Shown piece after piece: positions 9,029-18,214 of a stretch of 64,000 nucleotides of DNA. The position numbers were made by a program, and so were the translations under genes. The notes below the pieces were generated by a model, which had not been told where the DNA came from, did not search any database, and was given only the letters and a program-made list of their open reading frames with translations. Each line of letters starts with the position of its first letter. The stretch's first letter is position 1. The DNA comes from Streptomyces sp. P9-A2 (lineage in GTDB: Bacteria > Actinomycetota > Actinomycetes > Streptomycetales > Streptomycetaceae), in the NCBI RefSeq assembly GCF_036634175.1, contig NZ_JAZIFX010000001.1, forward strand, positions 806,001-870,000. The letters run 5' to 3'.

Positions 9029-9574
9029 TCAGCCTGCCGGGTCCGGCCGGTGCGGGTGGAGACGGGCGCGGATGACGGTCACCGCCGCCTGCGCGTCGTC
9101 CACGGTGATCGTGAAGGTGTGTCCGTCCCACAGGCTCAGGGCGATGCCCTCGCCCCGGCGCACGACGACGGCGGTGCCCTTCTCCGGCCTCCAGCGGTAG
9201 CCCCAGCCGCCCCAGTGCCGCGGGGTGACGTGCGGGACGAACTCGGCTCCGGCGACGTGCGACAGCGGGATGCGGCGGCGCGGCACTCCGATGTGGCCGC
9301 AGCGCACTTCCAGGTGGTCCTCGTCGACCCGCAGGGCGACGTGCACGAAGGCGAGCGTGCCGAACAGGACCAGCAGCCCGGCCGCGATGCACCCGACGAC
9401 GGCCATGGCCAGCGGCGCGACGCCGCTCGACCAGGCCGAGTCGACGGCCAGCACGATGCCGAGTGCCATGCAGGCGGCGCCGATCAGCGCCAGCAGCCAC
9501 TGCATCCGGTTGGTCGCGCGGCCGGTCCAGACATCGGGGTGCGGGGTGTGGGCACCGCGGGGGTGGTCCCTCAT
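9029..9574 (-). CDS. two-span membrane protein with PH-like domain
   Basis: 181-residue conserved hypothetical. After a hydrophilic N-terminus (MRDHPRGAHTPHPDVW) come two membrane segments, about residues 26-48 and 57-80. The soluble C-terminal domain resembles the small bacterial PH-type fold seen in actinobacterial membrane proteins: an LEVRCGHIGVPRRRIPLSHVAGAEF strand, then VVVRRGEGIALSLWDGHTFTIT. The start at 9574 is chosen because upstream residues are an arginine/proline-rich non-protein-like run. Function unknown. It lies on the same strand as the racemase at 9690-10475. Confidence 0.65.
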   Translation of the reverse strand: MRDHPRGAHTPHPDVWTGRATNRMQWLLALIGAACMALGIVLAVDSAWSSGVAPLAMAVVGCIAAGLLVLFGTLAFVHVALRVDEDHLEVRCGHIGVPRRRIPLSHVAGAEFVPHVTPRHWGGWGYRWRPEKGTAVVVRRGEGIALSLWDGHTFTITVDDAQAAVTVIRARLHPHRPDPAG

Positions 9575-9689
9575 GCCTTCGAGATTACTCACGTTTCGCT
9601 TCGCGGGGACCGCGGTGCCCGGCGCCACTGCGCCGACCGGGTGTGCCAGGAGCCGGGGTGCGGGTGGCCGGGGTGCTGGTGGCCGGGGC

Positions 9690-10475
9690 TCACCCCGTGG
9701 GGGTGACCTGCTGGAGAAGCCTGCCTTCCGCGTAGGCGAGGGCGGGCGGGGGCAGCGCGCCCTCACGGCCGCTCAGCAGCACGGTGAGGGTGCCGGTCGC
9801 CGGGGCCTCGGGTGCGGGTTGCTCACCGAGGCGGCGCATGGTCTGGGCGGCGACCGCTCCGGCGGAGCCGTGCAGGACGAGCGGCGGCAGGCCGGGGCGC
9901 TGCACGGCGGCCCGGATGTGTTCGGCGACCAGTTCGTAATGGGTGCAGCCCAGGACGACGGTCGTCACATCGTCCGGGGTGAGTTCGGCGGCGGCGACGA
10001 CGGCGGCGGCGATCGCGCTCTCGTCCGCGCGTTCCACGGCCTCCGCGAGTCCCCAGCACGGCACCTCGACGACGTCGACGCCGCCGGCGAAGTCCTGTAT
10101 GAGGTTCCGCTGGTACGGGCTGCCGGTCGTGGCCGGAGTCGCCCAGATCGCCAGCGGTCCGCCTCCGGCCGCCGCCGGTTTGATCGCCGGGACGGTGCCG
10201 ACGACGGGCAGGGCCGGTTCGAGGCGGGCGCGCAGGGCGGTGAGCGCGTGCACGGTCGCGGTGTTGCAGCCGACAATCAGGGCGTCGGGCCGGTGCGCGG
10301 CAGCCGCTTCGGCGACGGCGAGGGCGCGGGCGGTGAGGTCCTGTGGGGTCCTGGGTCCCCAGGGCATGCCGTCGGGGTCGAGGGAGAGGACGAGATCGGC
10401 GTCGGGGCGGAGGTGCCGTACCGCTGCGGTGGCCGCCAGCAGGCCGATTCCGGAGTCCATGAGCGCGATCTTCAC
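9690..10475 (-). CDS. aspartate/glutamate racemase family protein
   Basis: 261-residue two-cysteine racemase of the MurI type, which would interconvert L- and D-glutamate or a related amino acid without a cofactor. N-terminal MDSGIGLL supplies the DSG substrate loop. The catalytic cysteines are C70 (GCNTA) and C177 (LGCTHYELV). The GTG at 10475 (VKIALMDSG) gives the usual family N-terminus. At this length it matches MurI-like proteins, but streptomycetes have a separate main MurI, so this may be a paralogue with another role. Its start faces the divergent glycosyltransferase start at 10533 across only 57 bases, so the two share a promoter region. Confidence 0.8.
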   Translation of the reverse strand: MKIALMDSGIGLLAATAAVRHLRPDADLVLSLDPDGMPWGPRTPQDLTARALAVAEAAAAHRPDALIVGCNTATVHALTALRARLEPALPVVGTVPAIKPAAAGGGPLAIWATPATTGSPYQRNLIQDFAGGVDVVEVPCWGLAEAVERADESAIAAAVVAAAELTPDDVTTVVLGCTHYELVAEHIRAAVQRPGLPPLVLHGSAGAVAAQTMRRLGEQPAPEAPATGTLTVLLSGREGALPPPALAYAEGRLLQQVTPTG

Positions 10476-10532
10476 CCGGTCACAATAGTCGATGGGCCGT
10501 GTCCGGCCGCTCGTCCGGGGCAGACTGCGCAC

Positions 10533-11708
10533 GTGAGCGCCCTTGTGTGGACCGCCGTCGTGTCCCTCGTCGTCTGGCTGTGGCTGCTGTTCGGCCAGGG
10601 CTTCTTCTGGCGTACGGACGTCCGGCTCCCGCCCCGGCGGGAGCCGGAGCCGTGGCCGGCGGTGAGCGTGGTCGTCCCCGCGCGGGACGAGGCGGCGGTG
10701 CTGCCGGTGAGCCTGCCGTCGCTGCTCGCCCAGGACTATCCCGGGCGGGCGGAGGTCTTCCTCGTCGACGACGGCAGTACGGACGGCACCGGGCGGCTCG
10801 CGCGTGAACTGGCGGACCGGCACGGCGGGCTGCCGCTGACCGTGGGTTCGCCCGGTGAGCCGCCGGCCGGCTGGACCGGCAAGCTCTGGGCGGTGCGGCA
10901 CGGCATCGGCCTGGCACGCGCGTGTGCGCCCGAGTACCTGCTGCTCACGGACGCCGACATCGCGCACGCGCCCGACAGTCTGCGGCGGCTGGTCGCGGCG
11001 GCCCGCACCGGAGGGTTCGACGTCGTCTCGCAGATGGCGCGGCTGCGTGTGGAGAGCGTCTGGGAGCGGATGGTCGTACCGGCGTTCGTGTACTTCTTCG
11101 CGCAGTTGTATCCGTTCCGCCGGATCGGGCGGAACGGATCGCGGACGGCCGCGGCGGCCGGGGGCTGTGTGCTGCTGCGCGCGGAGGCGGCCGAGCGGGC
11201 GCGGATCCCGGACTCCATCCGGCAGGCCGTCATCGACGACGTGGCGCTCGCGCGGGCGGTCAAGGCCGGCGGCGGCCGGGTCTGGCTGGGTCTGGCGGAC
11301 GGGGTGGACAGTGTGCGCCCGTACCCGCGGCCGGCCGACCTGCGGCGCATGGTGTCGCGCTGCGCGTACGCGCAGTTGCGGCACAGTCCGGTGCTGCTGG
11401 CGGGTACGGTCGCGGGTCTTGGGCTGGTGTACCTGGTACCGCCGGTGGCGGTGGTCGCGGGACTGGCGGCGGGGGATACGCCGGCCGTGGCCGCCGGTGC
11501 GGCGGCCTGGCTGGTCATGACGGGGACGTACGTCCCGATGCTGCGCTATTACCGGCAGCCGTTGTGGCTCGCTCCCCTGTTGCCGCTCACCGCGTTCCTG
11601 TACCTCCTGATGACGCTCGATTCGGCGGTGCAGCACTACCGCGGGCGGGGGGCGGCCTGGAAGGGCCGCACCTACCCGCGTCCGGGCGCCGTGCCCGACG
11701 AGGGCTGA
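10533..11708 (+). CDS. hpnB: HpnB-like family 2 glycosyltransferase
   Basis: 391-residue membrane glycosyltransferase. It opens with a membrane span (ALVWTAVVSLVVWLWLLFGQG) followed by FFWRTDVRLPP, the hallmark lead-in of the hopene-associated HpnB family. The GT2 catalytic domain shows VVVPARDEA, VDDGSTDGTG and the metal-binding LLTDADIAHAP. Two or three more spans close the protein after about residue 285. HpnB is usually found with hopanoid genes but none are near, so the acceptor is uncertain. GTG at 10533 is the only start that gives the family N-terminus. Confidence 0.75.
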   Translation: MSALVWTAVVSLVVWLWLLFGQGFFWRTDVRLPPRREPEPWPAVSVVVPARDEAAVLPVSLPSLLAQDYPGRAEVFLVDDGSTDGTGRLARELADRHGGLPLTVGSPGEPPAGWTGKLWAVRHGIGLARACAPEYLLLTDADIAHAPDSLRRLVAAARTGGFDVVSQMARLRVESVWERMVVPAFVYFFAQLYPFRRIGRNGSRTAAAAGGCVLLRAEAAERARIPDSIRQAVIDDVALARAVKAGGGRVWLGLADGVDSVRPYPRPADLRRMVSRCAYAQLRHSPVLLAGTVAGLGLVYLVPPVAVVAGLAAGDTPAVAAGAAAWLVMTGTYVPMLRYYRQPLWLAPLLPLTAFLYLLMTLDSAVQHYRGRGAAWKGRTYPRPGAVPDEG

Positions 11709-11791
11709 ACCGCCGAGGGCTGAACCGGCGGCCCGTCAGGCGTCATGGCGATCGGGGGGCGCGTGCTGCCGGAGCCGCGCGTGGCCAGAGG

Positions 11792-13087
11792 TCACTTGCG
11801 GCCGGGGGTCCAGTTCATTCCCCAGCCGTAGGCGCGGTCGACGGTGCGCTGCGGGCTGACGCCCCGCTCGGGCACCAGGTAGCGGGCCTCGCGCTGGACG
11901 ACGAGGTCGCCGCCGGTGTTGGTGATGAGGGCGAGGGCGCACACCGTCGAGGGAACGGTGCACTCGTCGAGCGAGAAGTCGATCGGGGCGCCGTGCTGCG
12001 GCTGGAGCGTGACCGTGGCGTGCAGGTCGGCGAAGGAGCGGGCGCCCTCGTAGATGGTGACGAAGACGAGGATGCGGCGGAAGTACTGCTGGTGGTCGAG
12101 GCTGATGGTGAGGTTCTCGCCGGAGTCCACGGCGCCGGTGCGGTCGTCGCCGTCGAGGTGGATGAAGGGGGGCCGCTGCAGTGCCCCGTACGCGTTCCCG
12201 AGGGCCTGGACGACTCCCTTGCTGCCGTCGCTGAGTTCGAACAGGGCGCACAGGTCGAGGTCGAGGTCGGCGTGCATGGCGACCGGACGGCCCAGCTTGC
12301 CCGCCCAGCCGGAGAACTGTTTGCGCACCTGCCAGTTGAGGTTCACCCGGAGGGCGCCCGAGGTTCCCCCTTGTTTGGTCAGTGAGACGGAGGGCGCGGC
12401 CTTGGTGAGCGTCACCTTGGTGAGCCGGACCGGCGACGCGGCGGGAGACGCGGCAGACGGGGGCGGGGCGGCCGGCCGGGCCACCGGGGGCGTCGGCGTG
12501 GCGACCGGGGGTGCGGGGGCGGCCGGCGGAGCCGTCGCCGGGGAGGCGGGAACGGTGTGCTGCGGCTCGTCCACGGTGATGCCGTATTCGGTGGCCAGTC
12601 CCTCGAGTCCGCTGCTGTAGCCCTGTCCGACGGCGCGGAACTTCCAGGCGCCCTGGCGGCGGTAGAACTCGCCGAGCACGAAGGCGCTCTCGCTGGTCGC
12701 GTCCGTGCTGTCGAAGCGGGCCGCGACGGTGCCCTGCGCGGCGTCCTTGATCTCGATGTACAGGCCCGGGATCCGGCCGAAGGTGCCGCCGTCGGAGGAG
12801 GCCGCGAGGATCACCGTCTCGATGCCGGGCTCCACGCGCGCCAGGTCGACGAGGACGGTGTCGGTGACCTGCCCGCCCGCGTTCCGCTTGCCCTCGTGCC
12901 GGACGGCTCCGGAGGAGTGGGCAGGCTGGTTGTAGAAGACGAAGTCGCCGTCGGAGCGGACCTTGCCGCCGGCCAGCAGGAGCGCGGAGGCGTCCGCGTC
13001 GGGGACTCCGGGGCCGGTGCGCCATCCCAGCTCCACCCGGAGTGCCGTGGTCGGCACCGGTGTGTTCGACCCCTTCGACATTGACAT
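11792..13087 (-). CDS. tandem TerD-domain protein
   Basis: 431-residue cytoplasmic protein with two TerD-type stress domains (residues ~8-175 and ~245-428) joined by a ~60-residue Pro/Ala linker. TerD domains bind Ca2+ and occur in tellurite-resistance and stress-signalling proteins. The first copy has the typical core: [27 protein letters not shown], then [15 protein letters not shown]. The second copy is more divergent ([19 protein letters not shown] end). The ATG at 13087 ([20 protein letters not shown]) matches the usual TerD N-terminus and has GGGGTGG just before it. No terB/C/E or VWA partners are in the window, so this is a stand-alone copy. Confidence 0.85.
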   Translation of the reverse strand: MSMSKGSNTPVPTTALRVELGWRTGPGVPDADASALLLAGGKVRSDGDFVFYNQPAHSSGAVRHEGKRNAGGQVTDTVLVDLARVEPGIETVILAASSDGGTFGRIPGLYIEIKDAAQGTVAARFDSTDATSESAFVLGEFYRRQGAWKFRAVGQGYSSGLEGLATEYGITVDEPQHTVPASPATAPPAAPAPPVATPTPPVARPAAPPPSAASPAASPVRLTKVTLTKAAPSVSLTKQGGTSGALRVNLNWQVRKQFSGWAGKLGRPVAMHADLDLDLCALFELSDGSKGVVQALGNAYGALQRPPFIHLDGDDRTGAVDSGENLTISLDHQQYFRRILVFVTIYEGARSFADLHATVTLQPQHGAPIDFSLDECTVPSTVCALALITNTGGDLVVQREARYLVPERGVSPQRTVDRAYGWGMNWTPGRK

Positions 13088-13373
13088 GTCCACCCCCATC
13101 ACGTGTCACCTCGCCAGGCGATGCCCGGCATGCGTCATGCCCTGCCCGCACAACCTAATACCCGCGCGCGGGAACTCCCACAGGGCGTGCGCGGAGAGGC
13201 CGATCACCCCGGGCACCCCCTGCCGAAATCCGGCTTTTATCAGATGACCACCAGGGAGTACAGCCGTTTCATCCAACTTCGCCCGAATTGGCTATCCCAG
13301 GGTGCGTCGGACACGGAAAACAACCCTCTTATCGCTCTCCCCAACCAGCACATCGTGGGCTTAACTTATGGCC

Positions 13374-13805
13374 ATGACCTCCCCCCGCTCCACTTATGGC
13401 GGCGGCTACTACTCCGCCTCCTTCCCGGACACCCCGATCTACGACTCCCTCGTGGCCGAGCGGGGCACCCCGCAGATCGCCCCGATCCGGGTCCCCTCCG
13501 TCTACGACGTGCCGAGCAGTCATCTGCCCGCGCTCCCGTCGGCGTTGCCCGCGCTCCCGGCGGCCCCCTCCCAGCCCCTCTACGGTTATCCGCAGGCGCA
13601 GCAGCCGGCCCCGCTCCAGCAGGCGCACGCGCCGTACATTCCGCAGCAGGCCACCACGCCGCGCGGTTACCCCGGGTCCCAGCCGCAGCAGCCGCGTCCG
13701 GCCGCTCCCGGCGCGGGCTACGAGGCCATGCGCCCCGCGGCCCCGCGCCCGGCGCCGGCTCCGTACCAGGACCCGTACAACAACCAGCAGTACCGCGGGT
13801 ACTGA
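13374..13805 (+). CDS. DUF6643 family protein
   Basis: 143-residue low-complexity protein rich in proline, alanine, tyrosine and glutamine (GYPQAQQPAPLQQ, PYIPQQATTPRGY). The N-terminus MTSPRSTYGGGYYSASFPDTP is the conserved signature of the streptomycete DUF6643 group. Function is unknown. No signal peptide or membrane span is visible. An ATG two codons earlier (13368) is equally possible; neither has an obvious ribosome site. It is divergent from the TerD gene with a 286-base spacer. Confidence 0.75.
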   Translation: MTSPRSTYGGGYYSASFPDTPIYDSLVAERGTPQIAPIRVPSVYDVPSSHLPALPSALPALPAAPSQPLYGYPQAQQPAPLQQAHAPYIPQQATTPRGYPGSQPQQPRPAAPGAGYEAMRPAAPRPAPAPYQDPYNNQQYRGY

Positions 13806-13922
13806 GCAGTCCCCGACACTCACCGGGTACTGAGCCGTTCCGGGCGGTGCGCCCCGGGCCCTGAGCCGTCCCGCGGGCCGCAGACCCATGGAGCCGTCGT
13901 CGCCGGCTGACACGATGGCTCC

Positions 13923-14753
13923 ATGGGGAACGCGTTGCTGCACTCGATTCACGTACATCCGGTCAAGGCCTTCCGGAGCCTGCCTCTCCGGGAGGTCGTC
14001 GTGGAGCCCTGGGGGCCGACCGGAGACCGGCGCTGGATGCTGATCGACGACGGGGGGAGGGTCGTCACCCAACGCGGGCATCCGCGCCTCGCACTGGCCG
14101 CTGCCGAGTTGTTGCCCGGCGGCGGCCTACGGCTGTCCGCTCCCGGCGGGGCCCCGGTGACCGTGTCCGTGCCCGCGCCGGGCGGCCGCACCGAGCGGGT
14201 GGAGATCTTCCGCGACAAGATCGACGTGGTGCCGGCCGAGGACGACGCCGTGCACGCCTGGTGCAGCGCCTTCCTCGGCGCCGACGTACGTCTGGTGCAC
14301 CTGGACGAGCCCGCCACGCGCCGGCCGGTCGATCCCGGGTTCGCCCTGCCGGGCGAGACGGTCAGCCTCGCCGACGGCTATCCCCTGCTGCTCACCACGA
14401 CCGCGTCCCTCGACGCGCTCAACGCCCTGGTCGCCGGGGGTGCTCACGCGGAGGAAGGGCCCCTGCCCATGAACCGCTTCCGGCCGAACCTGGTCGTCGA
14501 GGGCACCAACGCCTGGGCCGAGGACACCTGGTCACGCGTCACGGTCGGCGAGGTCTCCTTCCGCGTCGCCAAGCCCAGCGGCCGGTGCGTGGTGACGACC
14601 ACCGACCAGCACACCGCCGAGCGCGGCCGGGAACCCCTGCATTCGCTCGGCAGACACCGCCGGTTCGGCGACCGGCTGGTGTTCGGGCAGAACCTGGTGC
14701 CCCTCGCGCCCGGTACGGTCCGGGTCGGCGACCCGGTCACGGTCCTCGCCTGA
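13923..14753 (+). CDS. MOSC domain protein
   Basis: 276-residue protein with an N-terminal MOSC beta-barrel (IHVHPVKAFRSLPLREVVVEPWGPTGDRRWML, ~8-42) and a C-terminal MOSC domain (~150-276), the mARC/YcbX arrangement that binds sulfurated molybdenum cofactor and acts in N-reductive or sulfur-transfer chemistry. The conserved NRFRPNLVVEG and KPSGRCVVTTTDQHTAERG are present, including the cysteine that ligates Mo in this class. There is no ferredoxin domain, unlike YcbX. It stands alone, transcribed away from its neighbours. Confidence 0.85.
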   Translation: MGNALLHSIHVHPVKAFRSLPLREVVVEPWGPTGDRRWMLIDDGGRVVTQRGHPRLALAAAELLPGGGLRLSAPGGAPVTVSVPAPGGRTERVEIFRDKIDVVPAEDDAVHAWCSAFLGADVRLVHLDEPATRRPVDPGFALPGETVSLADGYPLLLTTTASLDALNALVAGGAHAEEGPLPMNRFRPNLVVEGTNAWAEDTWSRVTVGEVSFRVAKPSGRCVVTTTDQHTAERGREPLHSLGRHRRFGDRLVFGQNLVPLAPGTVRVGDPVTVLA

Positions 14754-15010
14754 CAAATACGATGCGGACCCGCCCGCCGTACGGCTCCCGTACCAGGGGT
14801 CCGTCCCGGTGCTCGTGCGCACCGCCTCGCCCGGCGGACGCCGTGTCGGCTCTCCTCCGTTCCCGCCCGGCTTCCCCGAGCGGGCGCGGGAACCGCGTTC
14901 CGGGCCCGCCCGTCGGCCTTTCCGAGAAGCCGATGAGAGGGCCTCGGGGTGACGTCCCTCTCTCTTCGGCGGATTCTCGGGGGAACGGCTCCGCTGCGGC
15001 GTTATTACGG

Positions 15011-15640
15011 ATGGAGGGGAAGGGGGTGCGGCCGGTGCGGGTGATCAGCGGGCTCTGGCGCTGGCGGCACAATCCGCTGTGCCGCCCGACCGACCTGGCC
15101 GAGGGCCGGCTGGCGCTCATGGCGCTGCTGCTCGTCCTCGTCGCCGCTCCGCTCGCCGGTGTCCTCGCCGGGAACGCCACCGAGGACGCCCTTCAGCATG
15201 CCGTGCGCGAACAGCACAAGGCGCGACACCAGGTACGGGCCACGGTGGTGCGGGTTCTCGAGCCCGCCCGCCCGGAGCTCGACCCGGAGGGTTCGTCCGG
15301 CCAGGCCCTGCGCACCCGGGTCATGGCCCGCTGGACCGCCCCGGACGGCACCGGGCACCAACGCCCGGTGCTGATGCGTCTGAAGGACCCGCGCCCGGGC
15401 GGGCACTTCCCCCTGTGGACCGACGGCGGGGGCCGCACGACGGCCCGCCCGATGGACACCGCGACGGCGACGACGCACGCCGTGCTCGCGGGCTTCGGCG
15501 CGGCCCTGTTGACGGCGGCCCTGATCGAGGGCGCACGACGGCTGACGGTCCGGCGCATGGTCCGGCACCGGTACGCCGCCCTGGACCGGGCATGGGACAA
15601 AGCGGGCCCCGACTGGGGCAGGACCGGCACCGGAAGCTGA
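15011..15640 (+). CDS. Rv1733c-type two-span membrane protein
   Basis: 209-residue protein with one membrane segment at about residues 36-55 and another at about 155-175, bracketing an extracytoplasmic domain. The lead-in WRWRHNPLCRPTDLAEG is characteristic of the actinobacterial family that includes Mycobacterium Rv1733c, and RRLTVRRMVRHRYAALDRAWDKAGPDW is the usual cytoplasmic tail. Function is unknown. It precedes the beta-helix/AAA+ gene by 107 bases on the same strand. The ATG at 15011 is used; a GTG a few codons in is possible. Confidence 0.75.
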   Translation: MEGKGVRPVRVISGLWRWRHNPLCRPTDLAEGRLALMALLLVLVAAPLAGVLAGNATEDALQHAVREQHKARHQVRATVVRVLEPARPELDPEGSSGQALRTRVMARWTAPDGTGHQRPVLMRLKDPRPGGHFPLWTDGGGRTTARPMDTATATTHAVLAGFGAALLTAALIEGARRLTVRRMVRHRYAALDRAWDKAGPDWGRTGTGS

Positions 15641-15747
15641 CCGCCTTCCGCCTCTGGTCAATCCGGCGGCCGTGCGCACGCTACGGTGGTCCGGCCGAAG
15701 GAATCGACGAAAACCCGCGTACGACGAGGTGGGGGCACAGCTACGCC

Positions 15748-18180
15748 ATGGCACAGGGCACGGTCCAGGTGACGCACACCGGCACATCGCGGTGGCGGCG
15801 CCGCACAGGTGAGTACGCGTCGCTCGCCGCGGCCCTGGAGGCCGCGGCCGAAGGCGACGTCCTCACCGTCGCTCCGGGCACCTACCGGGAGAATCTCGTC
15901 GTGGAGCGGGCGGTGACCCTGCGCGGTCCCGAGGGCTCGCCCGGCTCGGTGCGCATCGCACCCCTGGACGGGGTTCCGCTGACCGTACGCGCTTCGGCGG
16001 TGGTCCAGGACCTGCACGTGGAGGGGCAGGACGCGGCGGCGCCCGCCCTGCTGGTCGAGGACGGCACCCCGGAACTGCGGGACATACGAGTGGTCACCCG
16101 GTCCGCGGCCGGCATCGAGGTGCGCGGCGGCGCCCGGCCGACGGTCCGCCGGTGCACGGTCGACAATCCGGCGGGGATCGGCATAGCCGTGCTCGACGAC
16201 GGGGGCGGTGTGTTCGAGGAGTGCGAGGTCGTCGCCGCCGGGCAGGCGGGCGTCGCGGTACGCGGGGGCGCCCGTCCCCGCTTCGAGCGCTGCCGCGTGC
16301 ACCATGCCGCCGGCTCGGGCCTGACCGCGACCGGGGAGAACTCGGCGCTCGAGGCGGTGGGCTGCGAGGTCTACGAGGTGCGGGGCAGCGGTGTCCAGGT
16401 GACCGGCCGGGCGACCGCGCACCTCACCGACTGCGATGTGCACCGCACCACCGGCGACGGGGTCACGCTCGACACCGACGCCGTGCTGACGCTGGCCGAC
16501 TGCCGTATCCACGACATCCCGGAGAACGCGGTCGACCTGCGGTCCCGCTCCGTGCTCACCATGACCCGTACCACTGTGCGGCAGTTCGGCCGCAACGGCC
16601 TGTCGGTGTGGGACCCGGGCACCCGCGTGGACGCCCATCAGTGCGAGATCTTCGACAGCACCGGTGACTACCCGGCGGTGTGGGTGAGCGACGGCGCCAC
16701 CGCCGTCCTGGACTCCTGCCGGGTGCACGACGTGCCGGACGCCCTGTTCGTCCTCGACCGCGGTTCGCGCGTGGACGTGGTCGACAGTGATCTGTCGCAG
16801 GTGCGCAACACCGCCGTGTCGGTGAGCGACGGCGCCACCGCCCAGCTCGACGACTGCCGGATCCGGGAGGCGGCCACGGGCGCCTGGTTCCGGGACCACG
16901 GCAGCGGCGGCACCCTCAACAACTGCACCCTGGACGGGATGCAGACCGGTGTGATCGTCACCAAGGGCGCCGACCCGACCGTGGAGCGCTGCACCATCGA
17001 CTCCCCCGCCGAGGCCGGTGTCTACGTCTCGGCCGGCGGTCGCGGCAGCTTCCTCGATTGCCGGGTCACAGGCAGCGGAGGCTACGGCTTCCACGTGATA
17101 GACGGCAGCCGGACGACGCTGCGCAAGTGCCGCACGGAACGCTGCGCGCGCGGTGGGTACGAGTTCGCCGAGAGCGGCGCGGCTCCCGGCACGGGGGGCC
17201 CGGTGGTGGAGGACTGCAGCAGCGACGAGAGCGGCAGCCTCGCGTCACCGTCGGCACCGGCGCCTGCCGTGCAGACCACGGAGCACTCCCCCGGCCTCCT
17301 CGGCACCGTCCCCGGGCAGTCCGCCGAACCGGCCCCGCCCGGACCGGCCCCCGGGCCCGAGAAGGAGCTGCGCCCGTCGAGGACCGTGCTCGGCGAACTC
17401 GACGCGCTGGTGGGCCTGGAGAGCGTCAAGCGGGAGGTACGGGCCCTCACCGACATGATCGAGGTGGGCCGGCGCCGGCAGCAGGCGGGGCTGAAGGCCG
17501 CGTCCGTCAAGCGTCACCTGGTCTTCACGGGTTCCCCGGGCACCGGCAAGACCACGGTCGCGCGGCTGTACGGCGAGATCCTCGCCTCCCTCGACGTGCT
17601 GGAGAAGGGGCATCTGGTCGAGGTCTCGCGCGTCGATCTGGTCGGCGAGCACATCGGCTCGACGGCGATCCGTACCCAGGAGGCGTTCGAGAAGGCGCGC
17701 GGCGGTGTGCTGTTCATCGACGAGGCGTACGCGCTCTCCCCCGAGGACTCCGGGCGCGACTTCGGCAAGGAGGCCATCGACACGCTCGTGAAGCTGATGG
17801 AGGACCACCGGGACGCGGTCGTGGTGATCGTCGCGGGGTACACGGCCGAGATGGAGCGGTTCCTGTCCGTCAACCCGGGTGTGGCGTCCCGTTTCTCACG
17901 GACCATCACCTTCGGCGACTACGGGGCCGGTGAGCTGTTGCGGATCGTGGAGCAGCAGGCCGAGGAGCACGAGTACCGGCTGGCGCCGGGTGCCTCGGAA
18001 GGCCTGCTGAAGTACTTCACGGAGATGCCCAGGGGCCCCGCCTTCGGCAACGGCCGTACGGCGCGGCAGACGTTCGAGGCGATGGTGGAGCGGCACGCGA
18101 GCCGGGTCGCCCAGCTGCCGGAGCCGAACACGGACGACCTGACCCTGCTCTTCGCCGAGGACCTCCCCGAGCTGCCCTGA
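15748..18180 (+). CDS. parallel beta-helix/AAA+ (CbxX/SpoVK-type) fusion
   Basis: 810-residue fusion. Residues ~1-500 form a right-handed parallel beta-helix made of many ~23-residue turns (for example GIEVRGGARPTVRRCTVD, GVAVRGGARPRFERCRVHH), preceded by a YASLAAALEAAAEGDVLTVAPGTYREN cap of the pectate-lyase/NosD type. A Pro-rich linker (~510-545) leads to an AAA+ ATPase of the CbxX/CfqX/EccA class with Walker A GSPGTGKT (595-602), Walker B LFIDEA (D658, E659), and the GVASRFSRTITF arginine-finger region. CbxX-type domains remodel bound proteins. The helix takes the place that TPRs occupy in EccA, so it may choose the client; this is inference. ATG at 15748 follows the GAGGTGGGGG region. The lack of a signal peptide suggests a cytosolic protein. 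Confidence 0.85.
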   Translation: MAQGTVQVTHTGTSRWRRRTGEYASLAAALEAAAEGDVLTVAPGTYRENLVVERAVTLRGPEGSPGSVRIAPLDGVPLTVRASAVVQDLHVEGQDAAAPALLVEDGTPELRDIRVVTRSAAGIEVRGGARPTVRRCTVDNPAGIGIAVLDDGGGVFEECEVVAAGQAGVAVRGGARPRFERCRVHHAAGSGLTATGENSALEAVGCEVYEVRGSGVQVTGRATAHLTDCDVHRTTGDGVTLDTDAVLTLADCRIHDIPENAVDLRSRSVLTMTRTTVRQFGRNGLSVWDPGTRVDAHQCEIFDSTGDYPAVWVSDGATAVLDSCRVHDVPDALFVLDRGSRVDVVDSDLSQVRNTAVSVSDGATAQLDDCRIREAATGAWFRDHGSGGTLNNCTLDGMQTGVIVTKGADPTVERCTIDSPAEAGVYVSAGGRGSFLDCRVTGSGGYGFHVIDGSRTTLRKCRTERCARGGYEFAESGAAPGTGGPVVEDCSSDESGSLASPSAPAPAVQTTEHSPGLLGTVPGQSAEPAPPGPAPGPEKELRPSRTVLGELDALVGLESVKREVRALTDMIEVGRRRQQAGLKAASVKRHLVFTGSPGTGKTTVARLYGEILASLDVLEKGHLVEVSRVDLVGEHIGSTAIRTQEAFEKARGGVLFIDEAYALSPEDSGRDFGKEAIDTLVKLMEDHRDAVVVIVAGYTAEMERFLSVNPGVASRFSRTITFGDYGAGELLRIVEQQAEEHEYRLAPGASEGLLKYFTEMPRGPAFGNGRTARQTFEAMVERHASRVAQLPEPNTDDLTLLFAEDLPELP

Positions 18181-18214
18181 TCCGGAGGGCACCGCACGCG
18201 TCGCGACTCGCCTC

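Noticed and set aside
11792..13087. Tellurite-resistance or phage-defence island
   Set aside because: Only one TerD-type gene; no TerB, TerC, TerE, ATP-grasp or VWA partners nearby.
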